Positions 20,360 through 30,367 are shown, counted from the first letter of the stretch. The stretch is DNA of 64,000 bases from Patescibacteria group bacterium (GCA_018813295.1 JAHJBZ010000033.1:1-64000), one strand, 5' to 3'. Notes: generated by a model from the letters alone, not told the origin. Numbers and translations: made by a program.

Positions 20360-21127
20360 ATGTCCCAATTTTCAAGCAGCATAATCCCATCACTTTTATT
20401 TTTCTTATTATTTTTTGTCGCTTTTTCCCTGATTGAGCTAATTATAATTTTTGTTTTAAACCGCTTGGGGAAGCGATATTGGGAGTTTGTGATAGATAAA
20501 TTAATCAGGCTTAAGGTGCATCATGGCAGGGCAATTGAGCTATTGGCTGCTGCCGGAATTTTGATTGTTCTTGGAATTGTTTATTTTGCTACGCCGTTTT
20601 TTGAAATTCTGGGGGCAGCGACTCCTACAATGAAGATTTTGATCATTTGTTTACTTGCGGTGATGCTTTTGATTTATATAACGACTACCAGAAAAGTGAC
20701 CAGAATGGTGCTAGAAAAAAAAGTTCATCGATATATTTATTTTATTTTATCGATAATTTTCTTTGTTTTTATCGTAATAATGGCGGATCAGAGTTTTAAT
20801 TCTTATCAAAATTACATAAATACCCAATTTGTTGATCCAACTATTAAAAATATACAGTTTGAACTAGATGAGCGGGAGGAGAAAAGATTACTTACTTTGT
20901 TTAGGGAAGATTATTTGGAAGGTAGATGTGAGCAGGTTGATTATAGCGAAAAGGAGGAAGCAGGACTTACTCATTTTGTATATATTACTACCGATATAGA
21001 ATTTGCGACTATGAAAACATTGGAGCAAAGTATGGGCGCTCCTACTATTGGTTATGAATGTACGGATGGTATAAACAGCTTCATTCTGACTGATGAAGGT
21101 AAGTGGTATTGGGTTATTGCTGAATAA
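20360..21127 (+). CDS. Polytopic membrane protein, unknown function
   Basis: 255 aa ORF with several N-terminal TM segments. Confidence 0.6.
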   Translation: MSQFSSSIIPSLLFFLLFFVAFSLIELIIIFVLNRLGKRYWEFVIDKLIRLKVHHGRAIELLAAAGILIVLGIVYFATPFFEILGAATPTMKILIICLLAVMLLIYITTTRKVTRMVLEKKVHRYIYFILSIIFFVFIVIMADQSFNSYQNYINTQFVDPTIKNIQFELDEREEKRLLTLFREDYLEGRCEQVDYSEKEEAGLTHFVYITTDIEFATMKTLEQSMGAPTIGYECTDGINSFILTDEGKWYWVIAE

Positions 21128-21186
21128 AACTTGACAATATCCGACAATAGTATACAATTATCATCCTTACCACTAATAAAATTAGT

Positions 21187-21639
21187 ATGCCCACTCATGT
21201 ATTAGGCGGAGGACCAGTTGAGGATGACTATGATAAAAAGCCGCCGGAAAATTCAGAAATACCACCAAATGTTCAAGAAATTTATGATCTTTTTTTAGCT
21301 GCTGGATACAAAGATGCTCCTGATTCAATGCCTGGATTAGATGATGAAATTCTTATGGTAAATCGTGATGGAGTTCTTGTGCGGATTTATTCTATTGGTG
21401 GAAAAGTTGAATTATGTACTAGCAAAATGCATACAGATTCGATTGTAGATCTTTTTGATGGTGCAGAAGGATATCCAGCAAAAACACCTGATGAAGTATT
21501 GGATTCTACAGGAAAATTTTATCTAGACAGCAAAGGTCCAGGAGCCCGTGGCCAATTATATTCTGTTGAAGCAATTGGCAGTTCCCGACTTGCTCGGCTT
21601 GCACATAGAGGTAGAAAATTACTGGATAAAGTTCTTTAG
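21187..21639 (+). CDS. Hypothetical protein
   Basis: 150 aa ORF, 3' end overlaps the convergent secreted gene. Confidence 0.5.
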   Translation: MPTHVLGGGPVEDDYDKKPPENSEIPPNVQEIYDLFLAAGYKDAPDSMPGLDDEILMVNRDGVLVRIYSIGGKVELCTSKMHTDSIVDLFDGAEGYPAKTPDEVLDSTGKFYLDSKGPGARGQLYSVEAIGSSRLARLAHRGRKLLDKVL

Positions 21640-22796
21640 AACTCAAATTCTATCTCATCCTCATGCATCTGTCCGTAGATGTCGTATTGTCTGATGATTA
21701 ATGTTAGATCTTCTCCTTGGCGGCTGTCTTTTTTTAGTACGCGCATGTAGTTTTTATACCAATTGTAATATATAAATTCCCGCTCACCATTTACTTCAAA
21801 AATTACGGTTTGCCTTTGGTAAGAATCAACCTTATCCCAATCAAAAAGGAATGAGCTGGATGTTTCTTCTGTTTTGGTTAAATTTATTTCTGTTGGTTCA
21901 GCTGCCTCTGTTCGTCTGACTGAACCGCTTGGTGCAGTACTTACTTCTTCGCTCCAATCGGAACTCATGTTGCCGCTTGTGTCGACGGATAGAACGTAGA
22001 AATAATAAGTATCATTGTTTTCTAAACCGGTGACTTCGTAATTTAATCCGTTAACTATTATCTGATTTGGCATTTCGCTAACTTCATAATTATCGAGATT
22101 AAGGTTGTGTGTGGAATAACTGACTATGTAATATGCAATGCCGACGTTATCGGTTGCCGCATCCCAAGAAAGGAAAACTGATTCGTCTCCGGGAACAGCT
22201 AATACATCGCGGACCATATCGGGCGACATTGTATCTTCGCCGGATTCTGAGCTTGCCTGCGAATCATCCTCCTCAATTTCATCAACATTGCTTAAATAGC
22301 ATTGTCCCTCGTTATCCGGTAGATAGATTATGTCGCTTTTACGTAACTGGCTGCTGGACTGAAGATAGTAAATTGATGAAAGCCCCCATACATCACTACA
22401 CTGCGATCCATAATAAATTCTGAATTGATTGTTATCCTCAGTTGTAACAATTGCGCTTGTTTTGGAGGTATATACGGAATTGATGGTAAGCTGTCCAGTA
22501 ATTTCCTCTGCCTGATCTATATCACATTGGCGATAGGAATTTACTATTAAAGAATCTCCGCTGGTATCTAAAGTGTTACGGATGTTGATAGTAACAGTTG
22601 ATTCGTTACTTACCTCATCGCAATTGCCATCATAATGAAGCAGCCATTTTTCGTCATCGCCTCTGCGCTGGATAATCAGATTATTTTCCCTTTCATCGAA
22701 AGAAAGAACTGTAACTCGCTCTGTTTTTTCATATGCCGCATTAGCAAGCGGAGCGATTAGTATCAGGGTGATGAGTGTGAGGAGTAATTTTTTCAT
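21636..22796 (-). CDS. Secreted fibronectin type III domain protein (paralog family member 1)
   Basis: Signal peptide; FN3-like VRDVLAVPGDESVFLSWDAATDNVGIAYYIVSYS...DTYYFYVLSVDTSGNMS; ends homologous to 22901-23752. Confidence 0.7.
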   Translation of the reverse strand: MKKLLLTLITLILIAPLANAAYEKTERVTVLSFDERENNLIIQRRGDDEKWLLHYDGNCDEVSNESTVTINIRNTLDTSGDSLIVNSYRQCDIDQAEEITGQLTINSVYTSKTSAIVTTEDNNQFRIYYGSQCSDVWGLSSIYYLQSSSQLRKSDIIYLPDNEGQCYLSNVDEIEEDDSQASSESGEDTMSPDMVRDVLAVPGDESVFLSWDAATDNVGIAYYIVSYSTHNLNLDNYEVSEMPNQIIVNGLNYEVTGLENNDTYYFYVLSVDTSGNMSSDWSEEVSTAPSGSVRRTEAAEPTEINLTKTEETSSSFLFDWDKVDSYQRQTVIFEVNGEREFIYYNWYKNYMRVLKKDSRQGEDLTLIIRQYDIYGQMHEDEIEFEF

Positions 22797-22900
22797 AATA
22801 ATTTTTTAGTATTAAGTTATAAGTCTTAAGGATTAAGCCAGCTTACAACTTAGGACTTATAACTTATAGCTCGTTACATTCTACAGCTCAAAACAAAAAT

Positions 22901-23752
22901 TTAAAAACTGAATGATATTTCATCCTTATACATTTGCCCGTAAATGTCATATTGTTTGACAATTAATTTTAAATCTTTCCCTCCACGGTTATCCCGTTTA
23001 AGTATTCGCATGTAGCTCCTCCTCCAGTTATAAGCAATAAACAATCTTTCCCCATCTCCTTCGAGGATAATAGTCTGCCTTTGGTAATTATCAACCATAT
23101 TCCAGTTGAAAAGGAAGGATTCAAATGTTTCCTCGGTTTCTGTTAAATTAATTCCCGTTGGCTCCGTGGTAATGATAACACTTTCCTCTTTTATTTCTTC
23201 TTCCTCCTTTTCTCCTTCAACTGCCGGCGCGGAATATCTCTTTTTAACGTATGACAAAGTGCAAGAGCCTTGATTATTCGGAAGATAAATTATATCTGCA
23301 GTTGCAATATTAAAGCCGACTTTATAAAGATAAATTTCATCTCTCCAATATCTAGGCATACTAAGACATCTTGCATCGTATTCAATATCGTACCCATTCC
23401 CTTTTTCGTCTGTAACAAGTGCAGTTCTGTTTGCAAATACCTGATCCAGGATCAGCAGGCCGTTTATTTCCACTGCTTGATCGATATAACATGTATCATG
23501 ATTTTCATCTACAAGCCTGTCTCCATTTGAATTTAATGTGCCGCGTATGGCTATGGTGACCTGGTCAGCCCCTTCTAAATCACAACTACCCATGTAATGA
23601 AGGAGCAGAGTTCCCCCTTCATGTTCTATGATTAAATTATTTTCTCTGGAATTTAATGAGAGTATGTCGAAGTCCTGCGTGTACTCATATTCTGCACTCG
23701 CGAATGGTGCGAGTAGCATTAAAGTGATAAGTGTTGCAATAAATCTTTTCAT
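22901..23752 (-). CDS. Secreted protein, paralog family member 2 (no FN3 segment)
   Basis: LSLNSRENNLIIEHEGG and C-terminal VDNYQRQTIILEGDGERLFIAYNW...VKQYDIYGQM match member 1. Confidence 0.7.
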   Translation of the reverse strand: MKRFIATLITLMLLAPFASAEYEYTQDFDILSLNSRENNLIIEHEGGTLLLHYMGSCDLEGADQVTIAIRGTLNSNGDRLVDENHDTCYIDQAVEINGLLILDQVFANRTALVTDEKGNGYDIEYDARCLSMPRYWRDEIYLYKVGFNIATADIIYLPNNQGSCTLSYVKKRYSAPAVEGEKEEEEIKEESVIITTEPTGINLTETEETFESFLFNWNMVDNYQRQTIILEGDGERLFIAYNWRRSYMRILKRDNRGGKDLKLIVKQYDIYGQMYKDEISFSF

Positions 23753-23774
23753 AATATTGTGTTAGCGTTAAGGA

Positions 23775-25034
23775 TTAAGCGTTAAGGATTAAGCTGAATT
23801 CTGAATTTTTAACCCCCTCAGCTAATCTCAAGTCACCGACTGAAACAATAATATCATTTTTATCAACGATGATAGGAATTTGGTGGCGTAAATGGCGAGG
23901 GACTTTGCTGTCTACAAAGAAATCCTGCAACTTTTTACTGCCTTTCATGCCACTTGGCTGAAATCGATCACCCTTTTTCCATGCACGGACGTAGAGTCCG
24001 GACTTGTCGGATTTCAGCTTCCAGACTCCCCATTTAATGCCCTTGGCGGTGATTTTTGCTGTTGGGAGACTTGGAGTCCGGACTCCAAGTAAAATATTGT
24101 CATATTCGATGAAAAAATCCTTATTTTTAACCGTTAACTGCCTCCCGGACTTGCCGTTTTCAATGAAATCGAGTAAGCGATTGATTGATTTTTGATATAA
24201 ATCCTTCGCCCCCAAAATTTGAATCAGGATTTCTGATTTTAGATCATCGGACAGCTTGTTAAATTCACTGCGATTGAATTGGTTGCCTCTGACGGAGTTC
24301 CGACGGAGCCCCGCTAAGCGGGGGTTCGTTCGGCTGTTTTCCATATTTTCCCTGACCCAGCCGTCGGATTTTTTGGAGATAGTTTCCAGTTTTTCCTTCG
24401 CCTTTTTGCTAATGCTTTGGATTTTTTTAGCGAGATTGGCACCTCTAAAATACGGGATTACCAAATGCCTCCAATAATTCCTGTCATTACTCAAATCATA
24501 ATTACTGCGATCTGTGCGGTATGGGAGGTTGTTTTCCTTTGCATAATTAACGACATCTAGACGCTTTACGTCCAAAAGCGGACGAATGATGTTGCCGCTT
24601 TGAAATTCCATTCCAATTTGCCCACGTAGACCTGCCCCACGAGCCATATGCATTAAAATTGTTTCGATTTGGTCATTAAGGTGGTGTGCAACGGCAATAA
24701 AATCAGCATTATGCTTATTTCGGACTTCCTCTAAAAATTGATAACGGATTTGGCGAGCATTATTTTCCAGGTTTCCGGTTTTTGGAATCGTTGCTTTTTT
24801 AGTAACACATTCCACTCCCCACTCTTTTGCTAAATTGCGGACTAACTGTTCGTCTGCATCACTTTCCTCCTCTCGCAGTTTGTGGTTTAGGTGGGCAATT
24901 ACGACGTCGTAATCCAATTGTAAAAGAACGTGGGCTAGCACCACACTATCCACTCCACCGGACACGGCAATAACTACCTTTTTGAAAGGCGGAATTTTTT
25001 TTAGGCCGGATTGGACAGATTTAGTGAAATTCAT
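23775..25034 (-). CDS. tilS: tRNA(Ile)-lysidine synthetase
   Basis: VVIAVSGGVDSVVLAHVLLQL P-loop, HHLNDQIETILMHMARGAGLRG; internal palindromic insertion near 24300. Confidence 0.9.
   Translation of the reverse strand: MNFTKSVQSGLKKIPPFKKVVIAVSGGVDSVVLAHVLLQLDYDVVIAHLNHKLREEESDADEQLVRNLAKEWGVECVTKKATIPKTGNLENNARQIRYQFLEEVRNKHNADFIAVAHHLNDQIETILMHMARGAGLRGQIGMEFQSGNIIRPLLDVKRLDVVNYAKENNLPYRTDRSNYDLSNDRNYWRHLVIPYFRGANLAKKIQSISKKAKEKLETISKKSDGWVRENMENSRTNPRLAGLRRNSVRGNQFNRSEFNKLSDDLKSEILIQILGAKDLYQKSINRLLDFIENGKSGRQLTVKNKDFFIEYDNILLGVRTPSLPTAKITAKGIKWGVWKLKSDKSGLYVRAWKKGDRFQPSGMKGSKKLQDFFVDSKVPRHLRHQIPIIVDKNDIIVSVGDLRLAEGVKNSEFSLILNA
24302..24335. repeat. Palindromic element within tilS coding sequence
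   Basis: Imperfect palindrome CCGACGGAGCCCCGCTAAGCGGGGGTTCGTTCGG encoding part of NSRTNPRLAGLRRNSV. Confidence 0.8.
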
Positions 25035-25137
25035 ACTAAGCCAAGTATACGATTAAAAATGCATGTTGTTAAATTAAGTGTTGATAAGTGAACATATGTT
25101 TACTAAAATGAAGTTGATGAATTTTTATGGTATCTAA

Positions 25138-25539
25138 ATGAATAATCAGTACAAAAAGAATTTTTGGGATTGGCATGAGATTAAAAATGCCATACATCAT
25201 ACCAGCAAAAAACAAGTCTATTTTTATGAAAGGGAAATATGGTTTTGTTCTTTAGGGGTAAATGTTGGTCATGAGCAAGACGGAGGTAGTAAAACATTTA
25301 AAAGACCTGTTTTAGTATTAAAAAAATTTAATAAAGAAACATTTTGGGGTATTCCAATCACAAGTAAAAACAAAATAGACAAATATCATTTTCAATTCCA
25401 GTATAAAAACAGAAGATATTCTCTTATATTGTCTCAAGTTCGCCTCTTAGATTCAAAAAGGCTAATAAAAAAAATTAATTCACTTTCGAAGAAAGAATTT
25501 GATCAGATTAAAGAACAATTTGTAAAAATTCTTCAATAA
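25138..25539 (+). CDS. MazF/PemK-like toxin domain protein
   Basis: REIWFCSLGVNVGHEQDGGSKTFKRPVLVLKKFNKETFWGIPITSK...SLILSQVRLLDSKRL; no antitoxin ORF seen next to it. Confidence 0.75.
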   Translation: MNNQYKKNFWDWHEIKNAIHHTSKKQVYFYEREIWFCSLGVNVGHEQDGGSKTFKRPVLVLKKFNKETFWGIPITSKNKIDKYHFQFQYKNRRYSLILSQVRLLDSKRLIKKINSLSKKEFDQIKEQFVKILQ

Positions 25540-25542
25540 AAA

Positions 25543-25570
25543 TGACCCCACTTTCCATGGAAGGGGGATC
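25543..25570 (-). terminator. Candidate rho-independent terminator for purH
   Basis: Reverse strand gatcccccttccatggaaagtggggtc followed by attttta. Confidence 0.55.
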
Positions 25571-25622
25571 ATTGGAGGCCGAAGCCGATAGTGCCTGTAT
25601 TTTATCAAAGATTTTAAATAAA

Positions 25623-27146
25623 TCAATGCAAAAACGCCCTTGTACCTGTAAACACCATCGCAATTCCCGCATCATCAGCGGCTTTAATTACTTCTTCGTC
25701 TTTAATTGATCCTCCTGGTTGAATGATGGCGGTGATTTTATGCTCAGCGGCTTTTTCGACGCTATCCGGGAATGGGAAGAAAGCATCGCTGGCCATTACG
25801 GAGTCGTCTTCACGGTTCATTGCCTTTTTAATTGCAATTTCAACTGCGTCCACACGACTCATTTGTCCGGCACCGATTCCGACTGTCATTCCGTTTTTGG
25901 CTAGGACTATGGCGTTTGATTTAACGTGTTTTACAACGTGCCAAGCAAAAAGCAGATCTTTTAGTTCTTGATCGCTTGGTTTGCGTTTGGTGACTATTTT
26001 TAGATCATCTGCTGTAATTTGTTTGGTGTCGAGGTCTTGGATGAGCAGGCCATTACTCACTTTGCGATAAGTGCGAGCTGGTGGCTGGGGTTTAATTTCG
26101 CCTATTTTGAGCACTCGGAGATTTGGTTTTGTTGCAAAAGCTGTAAGTGCCTCTTCTTCAAAATCCGGAGCGATAATTACCTCGAAGAATTTACTGACAA
26201 TACTTTCGGCAATATCTTTTGTGCATGCTCTGTTAAAGGCAATAACTCCGCCGAATGCGGATTTTGGATCGCCCTGATATGCATTTATAAATGCCTCGTT
26301 TAAGTCTTTTGCAGTTGCGATGCCGCATGGATTTGCATGTTTGATAAATGCAACTGTTGGCTCTGCAAATTCGCGGACTAAGCTGAGGGCGCCATCGGCA
26401 TCCATGATGTTGTTGTAGGAAAGTTCTTTGCCCTGGAGCTGCTCGGCCTTATCCAGAGAAGCTTCTCCGTGACCATTTTTATCGCGATAGAATGAAGCTT
26501 TCTGGTGAGGATTCTCCCCATAACGCAAATCACCAAGTTTTTCGACTATTATATGTTCGGTTTTACCGCCTGTGAGGTAATTGGCAATAAGGCTATCATA
26601 ATGAGCAGTGGCTTCAAAAACTTTTTCGGCTAAACGTCGCCTGGTTTCCTCTTTTGTATTATCTCCATTTGATTCAATTTCTTTCCAGACTGATTCGTAA
26701 TCATCTGGATCTGTTATTACAGTTACATAACGGAAGTTTTTAGCAGCACTGCGGAGCATGCTTGGACCACCAATATCGATTTGTTCGATGGCTTCTGGGA
26801 GCGCCACATCCTTTTTCTTGATTGTTTCTTCAAATGGGTACAAGTTGACTACTACTAAATCTATTAGACCAATATCGTGCTCTTCAGCCGACTTCATGTG
26901 ATCGGGATTGTCGCGAAGTGCAAGGATTGCGCCGTGGATTTTTGGATGCAAAGTTTTAACTCTTCCATCCATCATCTCCGGATGGCCGGTGAATTTGCTA
27001 ACGTCGACGACATCAACTCCGTTATCCCGTAGTAATTTGGCGGTTCCGCCAGTTGATAGGATTTCAATACCTTTGTCGTATAGTTTTTTAGCGAATTCAA
27101 CGATTCCGTCTTTATTGGAAACCGAAATCAGGGCTCTTTTGATCAT
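25623..27146 (-). CDS. purH: Bifunctional AICAR formyltransferase/IMP cyclohydrolase
   Basis: MIKRALISVSNKDGIVEFAKKLYDKGIEILSTGGTAKLL...LRYGENPHQKASFY...KHANPCGIA. Confidence 0.97.
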   Translation of the reverse strand: MIKRALISVSNKDGIVEFAKKLYDKGIEILSTGGTAKLLRDNGVDVVDVSKFTGHPEMMDGRVKTLHPKIHGAILALRDNPDHMKSAEEHDIGLIDLVVVNLYPFEETIKKKDVALPEAIEQIDIGGPSMLRSAAKNFRYVTVITDPDDYESVWKEIESNGDNTKEETRRRLAEKVFEATAHYDSLIANYLTGGKTEHIIVEKLGDLRYGENPHQKASFYRDKNGHGEASLDKAEQLQGKELSYNNIMDADGALSLVREFAEPTVAFIKHANPCGIATAKDLNEAFINAYQGDPKSAFGGVIAFNRACTKDIAESIVSKFFEVIIAPDFEEEALTAFATKPNLRVLKIGEIKPQPPARTYRKVSNGLLIQDLDTKQITADDLKIVTKRKPSDQELKDLLFAWHVVKHVKSNAIVLAKNGMTVGIGAGQMSRVDAVEIAIKKAMNREDDSVMASDAFFPFPDSVEKAAEHKITAIIQPGGSIKDEEVIKAADDAGIAMVFTGTRAFLH

Positions 27147-27194
27147 GATTGTGAGGTTATTGTGCGCATATTATATCATGAATTAAATACCCTG

Positions 27195-27226
27195 CCGAAG
27201 GCGAGATTGGCCAATCTCGCCTTCGG
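27195..27226. repeat. 32-bp perfect palindrome, same family as 16158-16189
   Basis: CCGAAGGCGAGATTGGCCAATCTCGCCTTCGG. Confidence 0.95.
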
Positions 27227-27278
27227 GGATTGTATTGAATAAATTGAGAATTTCTTTTAAACTACTTCTGCCCTAATT

Positions 27279-27314
27279 CAACGAAATAACGAGATAACGA
27301 CACAACGAAACAAC
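27279..27314 (+). repeat. Octamer array ACGANNNA immediately upstream of lepA
   Basis: acgaaata acgagata acgacaca acgaaaca ac. Confidence 0.85.
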
Positions 27315-29123
27315 ATGGATAACATCCGCAACTTCTGCATCATAGCCCACATTGACCACGGAAAATCGACCCTTGCCGACAGGTTTTTGGAAATTACGAA
27401 TACCATTCAGAAGAGGGATATGAAACATGGGCAGATGCTGGATACTATGGAGTTGGAGCAGGAACGTGGAATTACGATAAAATTGCAGCCTGTGCGGATG
27501 GATTATAATGGATATATTCTTAATTTGATTGATACGCCTGGGCATGTGGATTTTACGTATGAGGTGAGTAGGTCGCTTGCCGCTTGTGAGGGTGCGATTT
27601 TGGTTGTGGATGCCACTCAGGGCATTCAGGCTCAGACTTTGGCGAACTTGTATATGGCGATGGAGCATGATCTTAAAATCATTCCGGTTATTAATAAGAT
27701 TGATATGCCGGCCGCTGATCCTGAAAAAGTTAAAGATGAAATTGAGAATATGTTGGCTATTGACCGAAATGAGGTTATTGAAGTAAGCGCAAAGACAGGT
27801 GAGAATGTGGAGTTTTTATTGGATGTAATAATTGACCAGGTACCTTCACCAATTAATGGTGGGCTACGTAAACAACTTGGTATTGAGTCGGATGAAGAGG
27901 CCAAAGCTCTTGTTTTTGATTCGGTTTATGACACTTATAGAGGAGTTGTTTCTTATGTGAGGATGGTGAGTGGAACATTTAAAAAGGGTGAGAAACTTAC
28001 ATTCTTAAATACTAAAACTGACATTGAGGTTTCGGATATTGGTTATTTTCGGCCATCTTATGAATCTCAAAAGGAATTGAAGCCTGGTGAAGTTGGTTTT
28101 ATCGTTACAGGGCTTAAATCTGTAAGTGAAGCACGTGTGGGTGACACGTTGTGGAGCGGAAAGGATGTAAAAAGTGCCAAAGCGCTTCCTGGTTATAAAA
28201 AAGTTGTACCAATGGTGTATGCGGGAATTTATTGTGTGGATGGGGATGACTATCCGCAACTTAGGGATTCGATGGAAAAGTTAAGCTTAAATGACGCAGC
28301 TCTTGCCTATGAACCCGATCAATCTCAGGCGCTTGGTTCTGGTTTTAGGTGTGGGTTTTTGGGGCTTCTTCATATGGATATTGTGCAGGAGAGATTGGAG
28401 CGTGAGTATGATATGGATATTATCACCACTGCACCATCCGTTTCCTACATTATTAAGATGAAAGATGGAAAGGAAATTACTATTTCATCTCCGGCTGAGC
28501 TGCCGGACAGGAGCTCCGTAGAATCAATTTCTGAACCATGGGTAAAGCTGGAGATTGTATGCCCAAAGGAAATGGTTGGTGATGTGATGAAAATAGTGCA
28601 GGATCGCCGTGGTTTTCATAAAAATATTACATATATGGATGCCGACCGCACCTTTATTCTCTTTGAAATGCCGCTTGCAACACTGATTATTGATTTTTAT
28701 GATGCATTGAAATCGATTAGCAGCGGTTATGCATCGATGAATTATTATTTTATGGAATACCGGGAAGATCAATTGATTAAATTGGATATTCTTGTTGCTG
28801 GTGAAATTATGGAGGGACTTAGTGTTATGTGTCATAAAACGGAAGCACAGAATTTGGGTGGCAAGCTTTGTAAAAAGTTGAAAGGTATTATTCCGAGAGC
28901 TAATTTTGCCATAGCCATTCAGGCAGCAATTGGAGGCAAAATTATTGCAAGGGAAACTATTTCGGCTTACAGAAAAGACGTAACCGCCGGCTTGTATGGC
29001 GGAGATGTCACCCGAAAAAACAAGCAGTTACAAAAACAGAAGAAGGGTAAAAAAAGGATGAAGCAAATGGGTAGTGTTTCTATTCCGCAAGATGCGTTTC
29101 AGGCAATCCTTAAAAAGGATTGA
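27315..29123 (+). CDS. lepA: Elongation factor 4
   Basis: MDNIRNFCIIAHIDHGKSTLADRFLE...DTPGHVDFTYEVSRSLAACEGA; C-terminal LKGIIPRANFAIAIQAAIGGKIIARETI. Confidence 0.98.
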   Translation: MDNIRNFCIIAHIDHGKSTLADRFLEITNTIQKRDMKHGQMLDTMELEQERGITIKLQPVRMDYNGYILNLIDTPGHVDFTYEVSRSLAACEGAILVVDATQGIQAQTLANLYMAMEHDLKIIPVINKIDMPAADPEKVKDEIENMLAIDRNEVIEVSAKTGENVEFLLDVIIDQVPSPINGGLRKQLGIESDEEAKALVFDSVYDTYRGVVSYVRMVSGTFKKGEKLTFLNTKTDIEVSDIGYFRPSYESQKELKPGEVGFIVTGLKSVSEARVGDTLWSGKDVKSAKALPGYKKVVPMVYAGIYCVDGDDYPQLRDSMEKLSLNDAALAYEPDQSQALGSGFRCGFLGLLHMDIVQERLEREYDMDIITTAPSVSYIIKMKDGKEITISSPAELPDRSSVESISEPWVKLEIVCPKEMVGDVMKIVQDRRGFHKNITYMDADRTFILFEMPLATLIIDFYDALKSISSGYASMNYYFMEYREDQLIKLDILVAGEIMEGLSVMCHKTEAQNLGGKLCKKLKGIIPRANFAIAIQAAIGGKIIARETISAYRKDVTAGLYGGDVTRKNKQLQKQKKGKKRMKQMGSVSIPQDAFQAILKKD

Positions 29124-29210
29124 TTTAAGATTAACCGATTAGCGATTAGTGATTTACGATTTCAATCTAAAATCTAAAATTGCTAATCTTAAATCGCTAA
29201 TCAAAACAAG

Positions 29211-29786
29211 ATGTTTACAGGAATTATCGAAACCACCGGCAAAATTACGAATACCCAAAAGGACAAAATCATAATTGATGCTCCTAAAGTTATTGGTGAA
29301 CTGAAAATTGGGAGTAGTATTGCGGTTGATGGAGCGTGCTTAACTGTTGTGGAGACGTCTGACAAATCTTTTACAGCTGATGTGATGCCGGTTACTTTTG
29401 AAAAAACGGTTTTAGGTATTCGGGAAAAAGGAGATTTGGTAAATTTAGAACTTGCTATGAAACATACTGATCGTTTTGAGGGGCATGTTGTTAGTGGTCA
29501 TATTGAAGGTACTGCTGAATTAATTAAACAAAAAATTGTTGATAATGCCTACTATTTGACGTTTAGATTGCCAGAAGATTTGACCAGATATGTTGTAGCC
29601 CAAGGCTCCATTGCTATAAATGGGATAAGTTTGACGGTTATAGATATTGAAGATAGTGAATTTAGTGTCGGAATTATTCCTCACACTTGGGACAACACGA
29701 ATTTACATGAGTTAGAAGTTGGTGATAAAGTGAATATTGAAACTGATTTAATGGCGAAATATGCTGAGAAGCTAATGAGTAATTAG
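29211..29786 (+). CDS. ribE: Riboflavin synthase alpha subunit
   Basis: MFTGIIETTGKI...GSSIAVDGACLTVVE...GHVVSGHIEG duplicated lumazine-binding fold. Confidence 0.95.
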   Translation: MFTGIIETTGKITNTQKDKIIIDAPKVIGELKIGSSIAVDGACLTVVETSDKSFTADVMPVTFEKTVLGIREKGDLVNLELAMKHTDRFEGHVVSGHIEGTAELIKQKIVDNAYYLTFRLPEDLTRYVVAQGSIAINGISLTVIDIEDSEFSVGIIPHTWDNTNLHELEVGDKVNIETDLMAKYAEKLMSN

Positions 29787-29880
29787 TTATTAGATTAACC
29801 TAAAAAATTATTCATAGGATTCAGGAAACAGGATTCAGGATTCAGCTGTTTCCAGAGTCCTGAATCCTGAATCCTCTAAT

Positions 29881-30351
29881 ATGAGTAAAATTAGCAATAA
29901 TATCACTGACAACAAGCTGTCTGCAAAACCCAATACAAAAATCGGAATAGTTAAAAGTGAATATAATTCAAAAATAACTGACACTTTATTCGACAGCTGC
30001 AAATCGGAGCTGGAAAAATCAGGTGTATCCGAAAAAAATATATTTGTGATGACTGTGCCTGGTGCCTATGAATTGCCATTTGGATGCCAAAAAATGATTA
30101 AATCAAACAAACCAGATGCTGTGATTGCACTTGGCGCTGTTATAAAAGGGCAGACTCCTCATTTCGATTATATTGCATCTAGTGCGGCAAACGGTATAAT
30201 GGATGTAAGTTTAAAAACAGGCACTCCTATTATTTTTGGAGTTTTAACCACCAATAATCTGGCTCAGGCTAAAGCTCGAATTAAGGGCGGAAGCCGTGGG
30301 GACAAAGGAGTTGAAGCTGCCCAGACAGCCATAAAAATACTTAATACTTAA
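29881..30351 (+). CDS. ribH: 6,7-dimethyl-8-ribityllumazine synthase
   Basis: VPGAYELPFGCQKMI...DAVIALGAVIKGQTPHFDYIASSAANGIMDVSLKTGTPIIFGVLTTNN. Confidence 0.95.
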   Translation: MSKISNNITDNKLSAKPNTKIGIVKSEYNSKITDTLFDSCKSELEKSGVSEKNIFVMTVPGAYELPFGCQKMIKSNKPDAVIALGAVIKGQTPHFDYIASSAANGIMDVSLKTGTPIIFGVLTTNNLAQAKARIKGGSRGDKGVEAAQTAIKILNT

Positions 30352-30367
30352 CACTTAAATAAAACAA

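Noticed and set aside
25550-25600. Possible tRNA or riboswitch at the purH 3' side
   Set aside because: Only a single terminator-like hairpin is supported; no cloverleaf or known riboswitch core was recognised.
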